Assembly (NCBI GenBank): GCA_013400155.1
Contig: VXBM01000287.1
Coordinates: forward strand, 69,713 to 133,712
DNA from: Helopsaltes ochotensis
Lineage: Eukaryota; Chordata; Aves; Passeriformes; Locustellidae
Length of the DNA: 64,000 nucleotides
Reading direction: 5' to 3'
A program made the translations under genes and the position numbers. The notes under the pieces were generated by a model. It saw only the letters and a list, made by a program, of their open reading frames with translations, was not told the DNA's origin and ran no database searches. Below are positions 1-9,693 of the stretch, one piece after another (the stretch's first letter is position 1; every line of letters starts with the position of its first letter).

Positions 1-480
1 CAAATGAATCCTCATATTGAACAACTTCACACTTAAATGAAGTACTTAAGTTCTTACCACACCTTTAATATATCCAGTGCCTCATGTCAATTCTGCTGCC
101 AATGACAAGCATGGTCATAAGTAAAAGAAGTACTAAGAAGGTACCCAGATACTCTTCAAGAGGATATAGAGCACACTGCTTGCAGGTAACACACCACTGA
201 CCTCTCAGAACTCAAAATAACCCAATAGATTTTTTGCTGTTAACTTACTCTTGGTGTAACAAGTCTCACAAAGGCAGTCCTGTGGCTGGGCTGTTATAGT
301 GTTAGCTGTTCGATGTATTTCACTGTGAAGAACCGTGTGGGTGAAAAACCTGCCGACCGCATGAAAGCTATTCTTTAGCTTTCAAGGACCAGGATCAAGA
401 CTATCTCTGAATTCCTAATTCTGGCCCGGTTGGAATAAGTGGGCAAGACGGGAAATAACAGAGAAAAGGGACAACACAAA
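1..480. other. AT-rich flank, no gene seen
   Basis: Ordinary AT-rich sequence leading into the CpG island. No repeat, RNA gene or exon is recognised. If the island is a minus-strand promoter, this would be the start of that gene's first intron, which is inference only. Confidence 0.5.
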
Positions 481-625
481 AGACACCCCCGTACTGACAA
501 CAGCCCGTCTCTCGCGTCAGGCACAGGTCGAGGGAGCGGAGGAGCGCAGCGGGCCCGGCCCAGTCCCCGGGAGCGGAGCCTCCCGCGCCATCCAGCGGCT
601 CTGAGCCGGGCCCGGCTCCCGCGCC

Positions 626-1210
626 NNNNNNNNNNNNNNNNNNNNNNNNNNNNNNNNNNNNNNNNNNNNNNNNNNNNNNNNNNNNNNNNNNNNNNNNNNN
701 NNNNNNNNNNNNNNNNNNNNNNNNNNNNNNNNNNNNNNNNNNNNNNNNNNNNNNNNNNNNNNNNNNNNNNNNNNNNNNNNNNNNNNNNNNNNNNNNNNNN
801 NNNNNNNNNNNNNNNNNNNNNNNNNNNNNNNNNNNNNNNNNNNNNNNNNNNNNNNNNNNNNNNNNNNNNNNNNNNNNNNNNNNNNNNNNNNNNNNNNNNN
901 NNNNNNNNNNNNNNNNNNNNNNNNNNNNNNNNNNNNNNNNNNNNNNNNNNNNNNNNNNNNNNNNNNNNNNNNNNNNNNNNNNNNNNNNNNNNNNNNNNNN
1001 NNNNNNNNNNNNNNNNNNNNNNNNNNNNNNNNNNNNNNNNNNNNNNNNNNNNNNNNNNNNNNNNNNNNNNNNNNNNNNNNNNNNNNNNNNNNNNNNNNNN
1101 NNNNNNNNNNNNNNNNNNNNNNNNNNNNNNNNNNNNNNNNNNNNNNNNNNNNNNNNNNNNNNNNNNNNNNNNNNNNNNNNNNNNNNNNNNNNNNNNNNNN
1201 NNNNNNNNNN
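626..1210. other. Assembly gap (585 N)
   Basis: A run of N in the core of the CpG island. The translated frames that cross it are meaningless there. It probably hides the transcription start and first exon of the island's gene. Confidence 0.99.
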
Positions 1211-1347
1211 TGCTGCCGCCGCCTCGCCCCGCGGCGGCCGCAGCATCCTCCCCTTCCCGCCCGCTCCTCCCCGCCCCGCCCCGGCGGCCGTCTCCCGGCA
1301 GCGCGGCCAGGAAATGCCGGGCATGGCGGGAGGAGCCTCTGGCCGCC

Positions 1348-1578
1348 ATGGCGCGGTGGGCGGGGGAGTGGAGCTGCTCCGTGTGGGCTCCGCGGGGCGC
1401 GGTTCCCCCTCAGGGCCGGGGCAGAGCGGCTGTGGCCCCTGGCGTGGGTGACCTATCTTGCCCTGCCCTGCCCTGCCCCGTCCGGTCCCGTCCCGTCCCG
1501 CCCCGTCCCGTCCCGCGGTGCAGATGCGGCGGGACGAAGCCGTGGCGCCGCGGGTGGAGGGGGCAAGGCAGCGGCTAA
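1348..1578 (+). CDS. Short GC-rich open frame with ideal Kozak start (doubtful)
   Basis: A 76-codon frame begins at an ATG in a perfect GCCGCCATGG context, starts MARWAGEWSCSV, and runs through a pentanucleotide repeat that gives Pro/Arg-rich sequence. The composition is that of a CpG island and no domain is recognised. GC-rich DNA lacks stop codons by chance, so this may be noise. It could be the first exon of an unrecognised plus-strand transcript, but nothing downstream supports that. Confidence 0.12.
   Translation: MARWAGEWSCSVWAPRGAVPPQGRGRAAVAPGVGDLSCPALPCPVRSRPVPPRPVPRCRCGGTKPWRRGWRGQGSG
1456..1516 (+). repeat. Pentanucleotide minisatellite (CCTGC / CCGTC type)
   Basis: About twelve imperfect 5-base units. 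The first part is CCTGC-like and the second CCGTC-like, ending near CCCGTCCCGCGG. It lies inside the CpG island. Confidence 0.85.
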
Positions 1579-1650
1579 GGTGCCTGGCCCAGCCTAGTCC
1601 CGCTCCCTCCCTTGGAGACACGGCAGGGGAGGGCGGTATGCCACACCTCA

Positions 1651-1735
1651 CAGGCTTGTCTGGTGCACAGGAGTGCGCTGTGCTCTTGGAAAACATCGTG
1701 GCGAAAGCCCTCGCAACAGCGGCTTTTAGAACACC
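1651..1735 (+). repeat. Left copy of imperfect long direct repeat flanking a CR1
   Basis: This stretch resembles 2,229-2,312. Shared blocks include CAGGCT-G-CTGGTGCAC, GTGCTCTTGGA and ACATC--GGC-AAA-CC, in the same order and spacing. The two copies bracket the CR1 copy at 1,750-2,200. They are far too long for a CR1 target-site duplication. Confidence 0.7.
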
Positions 1736-1749
1736 TTACCCCATCATAC

Positions 1750-2200
1750 TGGAGGGCGTCCAGCAGAGGGTCAGAAAGATGATTACAGGTCTGGAGCTTC
1801 TCTCTTATGAGAAGAGACTGCAGGAACTGGGCTTCCTTAGTCTGGAGAAGACTGAGAGGGGATCTCATCAATGCATAGAAATATCTCAAAGGCAGGTGCC
1901 AAGAGGATGGTGCCAGGCTCTTTTCAGCGATTCCCAGCAACAGGATGAGAAGCAATGGCCATAAATTAAAACACAAGAAGTTTTACCTCAACACGAGGAA
2001 AAACTTCACACTGAGGGCAGCAGAGCACTGAACAGACTGCACGGGGAGGTTATGGACTCTCCCTCTCTGGAGATGTTTAAAAACCACCTGGACACATTCC
2101 TGTGTGACCTGCTCTACGTGACTTTGCCTTGGCAGGGGTTTGGACTGGATGATCTCCAGAGGTCTCTTCCAATGTTAACAATTCTGTGGCTCTGTGACAC
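1750..2200 (+). mobile_element. CR1 LINE, 5'-truncated 3' end
   Basis: Recognisable CR1 3' terminal region on the plus strand, with decayed remnants of the C-terminal reverse-transcriptase reading. Typical blocks include 'ggtctggagcttctctctta', 'aggaaaaacttcacactgag' and 'ttggactggatgatctccag', ending near 'aattctgtggctctgtgac'. CR1 copies are normally truncated at the 5' end like this one. Open frames over it are shadows. Confidence 0.9.
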
Positions 2201-2228
2201 CAGCAGTAGGGCAGGACAGGACACCTTG

Positions 2229-2312
2229 CAGGCTCGCCTGGTGCACACAGACGTGGCGTGCTCTTGGAGGACATCAAGGCAAAAACCTTGCTACAACTTA
2301 CCCTGTTTTAAG
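2229..2312 (+). repeat. Right copy of imperfect long direct repeat flanking a CR1
   Basis: Partner of 1,651-1,735; roughly three quarters of positions match by eye, with small gaps. Confidence 0.7.
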
Positions 2313-5300
2313 CCTATATCCTTACTCCACACCAAGCTGGTTTGTTTTTTCCAATGTTCAGCAGCTGTTCCTGCAGCTGGTGGAGTTGTGAGGGGGGTGT
2401 CTGGAGGGGTTGGTCGGGGTCCCAGCTCCAAGCTCACCTGTGCATGGAGGCTTGCATCCAGTTTCCTGTGTCAGGTATAACCATTTATTCCATGCTGTCC
2501 CACTGTCTGCATTATGCTTTCTGGATTCATTACTGATTTTTGACTGTCATTTAATGTCTGTGGCATACCCCAAAAGCTATGGCAATCTTTGCTGAGCTGT
2601 GAAAACAAATCTCCCTGTGGAGGATGGAAGAATATTGTCAAATGTTGTTCTTGGCAGTGGTGATGTATTTTGAGAGTAGGTGTATGTATATGTCATATAT
2701 AACCGCTTAAGACACAGTGCAATGTAAATACTGCATTTTCTTTTGGGGAGCTACTGTCTCTCAGCTTGCTGAATGATTCATATAAGAGTAGTCCCTGTAC
2801 TAGAACTATATATTCCACAATGAAAGCCCCATCTTAACAAATAGATCCATTTTTACATTTATGTTCTCATTCTAGTGGACTGTCATGTTGGCTATTTGAA
2901 AATTGCAGTAAGTCTTCCATTATCCATGAAAATAACCTTCCTTCATTTTGCATAGAGAATTTTGATTTCTCATGAAATTTCAGAAGCATTTCCACTCTAG
3001 CAAGCTTAACATATTTGCAAAAAAGTAATAATTGCATGCTTTTGAGATTCAGAAGAAAGAAATATATTCTGTCTTACTCAAATTGTATTGACCTTGTTGA
3101 ACTCTTTATAAGCTGGGGAAAAAAGACAACTGCAGAAGACTTTACCCTATCCGGCTTTGTCTTGTTACAGCTCCAAATTTCCATTAATCCATCTCATGAA
3201 GGGGAACTTTACATAGCAAGAGGCTCTTCGGTATAAATATTCTACCTGACATTAAGATGCAAAATACTCTGGTGTTTTAGTCAGCTAGCTCATTATCCTA
3301 GATAAAGGACTTTTTTCTTCTCATTCCACAGACTTCCAGAATATATTTAAATTTTAATTTGACTACAAAGATATTTAAGAGCAGAAAACACACTTCTTCC
3401 CATACCTGTGCATAGAAGTACTCTTCTGTTTCGTGGCACTTTATGATTTTGAGTAGGCCTATTTCCTCTCTGAAATTAATATGATTTTTTTTTTGCTCAT
3501 TCCCTTATGTAAGTATAGAAAGCCATACAGATGCAGCTGTGCCATAAGAATCTCGGACAGCCTGCTCACCCTATGATGGTAATGTTTAGACTAACAAGTC
3601 TATATAATATACTAGTAGCTTTCCAACAATAATTTTTATGCTAGTGAAGTGTCTGATTTTTGTAAACTTCTGTACTGTCATCAGCTCATTAATTGCTATT
3701 TTCTTTCCAACTATTGCAGGTTGAAATTTTATATGCTATAAAACAGTCAACATCATTTTAATGTAGTAGCGGCACTGTAATAGTGTTCAGTGCTTTGCCA
3801 CCTTTGCATAGCAAGAAGGCTCCGTTTATCTACAACATGTTTGTGAGATGTCCTGCCTGAGAAGAAAAGGTTATGTGTCATGGACATGGAAAGAAGTGCC
3901 ACAAATGCCTGCCTTGTCCCACTGGTGCCTTTGTGGCAGCACTTGTGTGTGGGTGGGTATCTCTGTCTTTTATGTTAAATGTATCTTGAGGCTGCCATTC
4001 CAAAGTACACATCACTGACCCAGCCCTGCAAGACAGACTGACTCACCCGAGAAACTTCAGCTAATGCGGTGCACTTAAGAATCCTACCATTACATTCCTA
4101 AAATGAAGTGACATGGACACAACTTGTTTCAACCAGCCACCAGTGGTTTGATATTGATTAGAAATACTCCCTCTCTAAGTATTTCTTTCTCCTGTAATTT
4201 AACAGACTGCCTATATTGAAACTAATTGAAAGGGAACTGTGATGAGACATTTTTACAGAAATTGTTCTGTATTCCATATTTACTGCATTTACTTTGTCAA
4301 GAAAAAGAGCTGGCTTCTAGCACTACAATAGTTTTTAGCTAAAACATTTTAATTCCGGAGTATAAACCCCTCATTTTTCAGCAATGCAAAAGTGACAATT
4401 ACTGTTTCCTCATGCATTCTGTAGACTTCAAATGTTTATTTTGTTGTTCAGACACATTAGGAGGCTGATTTCATGCAGAAGGAATACAACCTAATCCATT
4501 TGTCTCTTTCTTTTAGAGCACAGGTTCTTCCAGCTTGATCTTTATAGGTGCTGAATGCTTGCAAGTGTTTGGTGTTTCTGGAGATCATCCTACCTAAACA
4601 AAAGAAGAAAGGGCAGTCTCTCTCTTTTTTTTCCCTTCCTTTTTTCTAGGCACTGTTGTGAGAAAAATATTTTTATATTGTTTTATAGCTTTCAGTAAGG
4701 TTAGCAGCTAGTATACTAAGTCATTATGTAAAGACATAAACAGAACAACTGCAATTCTTGTTCCAGTTCGCAAGTCCTGAGGAGTTTATAATACCACCTT
4801 TCATTACATTCCAAGGATTCTTATCTCTTTTGTACTTCTGTCTTTCTAATGTTTTCTGGAAGCCTTTTGGCATGTTAATGTAGTAATTTGTGACTACAGT
4901 ACACTATTTGTTTTCATGAAGTGTTTAACTAAATGTTTTACATGCAGCACTGCTACAGCATACCATATACAACAAAAAATTTCTTAAAAAAATTAGATGG
5001 TTAAGAATTTTGGTATTAAGTCAACTGCACCCAACAGATACTTATTGAAACAAAGCACATTATTCAAAACTTCCAGAGTTGAACAGAAATATATTTGTGA
5101 ACTGTGTTTTTAGCTGATTTAGCCCAGGTATTTGATATTTTACTAGAATTTTAAAGTGTAAAGAGGAGCTCAAAAGATCAAATTATATACTGTACTAGTT
5201 ATGTCTAGAATCTGGCATATATTTTGGAAAATACTATGTGTTCAGAGAAAGAAGGTTATATATATCCAAATATAGAAGTGATAAACAAGAACAAATTTTT

Positions 5301-8300
5301 AAAAAAATAACTTGGAGGAAACAAGAAGTGCACTGTAAGTTAAAACAACCCACAAGTGACTTCAGTTTGCTGAAGCAGCACTTGTATAGCCAGCGGCCCT
5401 GTGTGACAGTAACATTGGCCTTATTTTAGAGGTTATAGTTTCACATGTCTGTGTAGTTCTTGTGGCTTTTAAGACATGCTCTACTGAATCTAAAATTCTG
5501 GTTCTTGTCAACATTATAGCAAGCTTTGCATCTTTATATGTACAAATAGCCCCTCTTTCCCTCTTCAGGGCACTATCAGGTAGCAATGAGTCAAATACTA
5601 CTGAGGTGTGCTTCTCTTTTATGAAAAACTTCCATTTCAAACATATTTGCTGCTGGGTCCTCACTGATAGCTCATACTATAGTTAAAAAAACAAGTATTG
5701 ACTGTAGTTTCCATCACAATTTTTCCTGTGGTCAAAGCTTTTAAGGAATGTTGGTTTAAAGAATTAATATTGCTATCTGGGATTCAAACTGCTATTCTAG
5801 AAAAATACACAAATAGCTAGACAGTGATAAGTTTGATTTTTCTTTCCTTGCTCTGTATTAGGAAAAGCTGCATCCTGTAAAATGGCACAGAGAATAAATA
5901 CTGTATATATAATGATTTATCATAGGGAGAAAAATAGTACCAGAAGCATCATCTGAATCTCTTAAAATGTCTGTCTGTAGTTCTCAGGCTAGCAGGCTTC
6001 TTAGTCCACTATAAGTAAGACAAAATTAATATTTTCCTCATCTTTTTTGTGAGCTCTGCCATTCCTAAATTGCTAGGTTTTAAGTTGGCTTAATTTCTTT
6101 TAGATTCTCCATGGAGAAATTTGATGACTAAATTAGTTAAAAATTCTGAACTAATTATTGTGTCTTTGTTGTTCAACAATTCTTACAAAAATTCCTTGTT
6201 TCAGCCTTTTTTGTAATTCTCAGCAAGACGACTCTCTCCCACCTGGGAAGGTAAGAGTGAGTTTCTGTTCAAAAGCATTTGTGAAATACAATTGTCAGAG
6301 TTAATGACTGAAAAATGAGAGCTTCTAAATTCTGCTAACATGTGTCTTACCAAGGCTATGCACCTTTTATGGAAAATGTAACTAAGATCCTCTGCACTTC
6401 AGAGGTCCTCTGTGGAAACAGGAGAATATTTATAGTTTGAATTAACTTGTTTTGTTTTGTTTTTTAACAGAGCACAGGCCCATGAGTGCAGCTGCATGAT
6501 GATACACTCTCTGGCTACACAGAAATAGCTCAAAAATAATTATTAGAGAAAACAACAGGCTAGATGAGCACATTGGCAAATGCAGAGTGAGTAAATCCTA
6601 ATCTCTGGCAAAAAATGTCTATCTCTTCTCACTTCACCAAATAACTTATTACAAAATCTACTGGAAAGGGCTGGAATTATCCTAGAACCGGTATTTGTAA
6701 CAAAAGCAGCTTGCTATCTTGGAAATGTAACTAGGCTGAAAGTTGTATGTTCTCGTTAGGGGTTTCTTGTGCATCATCATAGGTGAGACTGTGTGTATCT
6801 GTGAACTTAAGTCTTCTGTTCTGCTCAGTGCAATAAATCAGTGTTGTTCCCATGTCAAGATGGAATCTATGAATGATCTGGGGAATAGAACACACCTTGC
6901 AGGAACTCTTGCAAATGCCAAACCTTGGATGTCGTATCATGTTGGCAGGGTTTCATAACACATAGATCCAGCTTCATTAGGGATTCTCAGCCCAAAGAAG
7001 TGGAAACATGGGCCAGCACTGAACAAGGTGTAGTTCCTTCCATGGGAGTCATCAACACCCAGAGCTTGAGGCAATATCTTTGAAAAAAACAAGTTAATCA
7101 TGCATCCTAGCTGATGAATAAAGGAGGGTGTTGGGTTTTTACCTAGAGTAAGCTCTTGCCAAGACTGTGGGAGTTGCAGAAACACCTCAAAAGAGCAGGG
7201 CAGAATTTTGTGACAGGTGTGTTACGTGCAGATTTAAGAAAACAGTTTGATGAAAAATAGAATATTTTCAGCCTGAAGGCATGAAATTTGAAAGTGATGT
7301 TAGGAGGAAGGGCCAAGGCTCACACAGAACAAAGAACAAGTTTTCTCTTGTTCTCCAGAACAAGCTTTGCTTGGAAGAACAGTGAAATACTTGTATGTTT
7401 TCTTTTAAGTAAGTATCATGTGCTCTCCAATGTGTTTGTGTGCGGTATTGCCTTCTATGGAGAAATCTAGATTGAAAGTGACTCTTTGAGGGTAGCAGTT
7501 AAGAAAGACTAAAAAAATAAAGAGCATAGCACAGAGTACAATAATCAGATTTACAACCAGGAGAACTTGGAGGCTGGAAGGGTGGAATGCAGCTGTAGTT
7601 TCAGGATTGTAGAGTGTAGTTCTGTCTAAACTGGGATCTGAAGGCGTGCCTTATCTAAACACAGCAGAACTAGCCTTGAGTAGTGTGGAGTTCATACAGA
7701 GGATCTTAGCCTAGTTTTGTGTCTTGTATAGATGTGGTTTTGTGAGATATGTATTGAGTGAAGCAGAAAAAATTAACACTTTTTCCCCAGAGAATAAGCA
7801 CCAAAGGAGACAGATGCTTTCAGTTTTCAGAAAAAAATGTCACGTATAAACAAGGTTGTGTTCAAGTGACTGTTGTTTAACTGCCATATCTTCACACATG
7901 GAGTGCTTACATCTTTTGGCAAGTAAGACATATTTTGTTTAGGAGAAGCTAATCCTGTATCACTGTGTTGTGGTGTTCTTTGGCTTTTAAATTAACTAGC
8001 AGTTGCCAGATGTCTCAGTTTATGAAGTATTACAGATCCTGAGGGGGAAAATGTAACAGAGAGTTACTAAATTGCAGTGTTTCATCTGGAGAGGTGCAGG
8101 ACCAGCCAGCTAAATGCAGGTGATCAGAGAAACTAGGAATTAATCTGGGAAGGAACAGCCTAGACAGGGTCTTGCCCTTTACGACTCTCATTGATTTCAG
8201 AAGGAATTGAATATTTGGCACCCTGGAAAATTAGATCATTTTCAGTTTGGGTATCCAAAGAGTTAATTCATTAGTCTTTTTCTGAGCATTTGTTTCAAGA

Positions 8301-9146
8301 TTATCACTTAGCAGTCTTGGACATGTTTTTAGTTTTCTCTGGGTAAGGTTTCTCTATCTCATGATAGTAAATCACGTGAATGTTAAAATATCCAAGGTAG
8401 ATGAAGAGTACAGTTATTGCAGTAGACTGTAAATAGTGCTTTTATCTCATGATTGAAGGTGGGCAGTACCACTGTGAACTGGGAATGCTGTTCAATGTAG
8501 GCCTATAATCATAGGAAGATGGAGAAGGAAGGGGTAATGTGGAAGTCAGAAGTCCTGTGAGCTTCATCTTCAGAAGGGGTTTGTGCAGGACTGAAAATTT
8601 GGCAAAGCTTTCCTTAATTGTCAGATTTCTGGGCCTAGTCCTTTCCATGTTGTTGGCACGTTCTGCTTCAGATCAGTAGGATTCAAAATTCTTCTTTTCA
8701 GCTTCTTCTGCAGTAGGAGAAGGAAGGTGATTTCTGACTCTTCTAGGTTTGCTCCTCTGTTTGTCATGTGGAAATAAACTACTTTTCAGGCAGCCCACTG
8801 TTTTTGCCTTCATGCAAAGTGTTTGGCTTATGTGAACTGACACTATTACACACTGTTTTTCTGGATTCTTTTAATGCAAAAAGCTGAGTGTTGTAAATTC
8901 TTAGAAACGCATCAAGTTAATAAATCTGACCACAAAACATCATTAGTACCTGATAGTTCTGGTTTCACAAGTCTTGCAAAAAATAACCCCCGTAATGTTT
9001 CCTCAGGTTTTTATAAGAATTTTTTAAAGCATTCAGATATTCTTTCAATAAATCCTAGCTGTCTTTTGATTTGAAGTAGTTGGAAAGAGACGGAATTTAA
9101 GTGCAGCATTATTACAGCTTTTTAAGTCAAATTGTAGTTGTGATTT
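2313..9146. other. Intergenic, no gene or clear repeat
   Basis: AT-rich single-copy-looking DNA. Open frames here are all short (at most about 100 codons), overlap on both strands and show no recognisable domain. No tRNA or LTR signals were noticed. Confidence 0.6.
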
Positions 9147-9151
9147 GTCAT
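9147..9151 (+). repeat. Target-site duplication, left (GTCAT)
   Basis: GTCAT directly precedes the TG at the LTR start and recurs directly after the LTR's final CA at 9,689-9,693. Confidence 0.85.
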
Positions 9152-9688
9152 TGTCCTAGGTTGCAATGCAAGATTGTGCCCAGGGTATGTATTCTATCCC
9201 CATGAGCCGTTGGAGCCAAGGTGGGGCAGTGTTTTCCTTATCTTCTGTTAACGAGCCTAACAATGCCTCGCCACATGACTCACAGATAACTCCCTCAGGG
9301 AGTTATCTCTGATGGGCCATCGAGGACCACTGCATGACTCATGGAGTGGGATCATCCCATTGTGGGGTGCTCCGCCCAGGGGGAGGAGCCAGGCATTCCC
9401 ACCTGGATATAATCCAGGGTTTGAGACAGCACAGGCAGCTTTTACCCACTGGATCCCAGAGAAGACAAGAGCTACCAGACGTTTCTACAGGAATCGCTGC
9501 TTTGACAAGACCATCTCATCTGGACTGCCGCTACCACCCTAACCGGGTGTCAGGTTGTATTCTGACTCTGTCAGGGATTTTTTTGTACTATTTATTTTTA
9601 TTTTTATTTTTTATATCTTTTCTTTTCCTCTTATTAAATTGTGTTTCTGACTTGAAGTCTTTTCTGGTTTTGCTTTCAAACCAGTACA
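9152..9688 (+). mobile_element. Solo LTR of an endogenous retrovirus
   Basis: A 537-bp element that begins TGTCCTAGG and ends CCAGTACA (TGT...ACA), flanked by a perfect 5-bp duplication GTCAT. It has a TATA-like motif in the palindrome CCTGGATATAATCCAGG (about 9,401-9,417), a polyadenylation signal ATTAAA at 9,633-9,638 in a T-rich tail, and two TGACTCA (AP-1-type) sites at 9,276-9,282 and 9,335-9,341. No internal gag, pol or env sequence adjoins it, so it is a recombined solo LTR. The 76- and 132-codon frames across it are not genes. The strand is inferred from the order of the TATA-like and polyadenylation signals. Confidence 0.88.
9284..9308. repeat. 11-bp perfect inverted repeat inside the LTR
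   Basis: AGATAACTCCC, a 3-base spacer TCA, then GGGAGTTATCT. It sits in the U3-like part between the two TGACTCA sites. Confidence 0.95.
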
Positions 9689-9693
9689 GTCAT
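9689..9693 (+). repeat. Target-site duplication, right (GTCAT)
   Basis: Second copy of GTCAT, immediately after the LTR. Confidence 0.85.

Larger units (their letters stand above)
480..1650. promoter_or_regulatory. CpG island, probable promoter of a neighbouring gene
   Basis: Both sides of the gap are very GC-rich with many CpG dinucleotides, in sharp contrast to the AT-rich surroundings. GC boxes of the CCCCGCCCC type lie at 1,269-1,282 and one GGGCGGGG at 1,358-1,365. In vertebrates the gene next to PPP1R9A on its 5' side is SGCE (epsilon-sarcoglycan), transcribed away from it, so a minus-strand SGCE promoter about 37 kb upstream of the PPP1R9A island fits. No SGCE exon 1 peptide was recognised in the visible sequence, so the gene is left unnamed; the exon may lie in the gap. 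Confidence 0.7.

Noticed and set aside
375..1696. Long frames of 320-430 codons at the left CpG island
   Set aside because: They pass through 585 N and rely on GC-rich sequence without stops.
6937..7185. 82-codon minus-strand frame
   Set aside because: No domain, no splice context; consistent with a chance frame.
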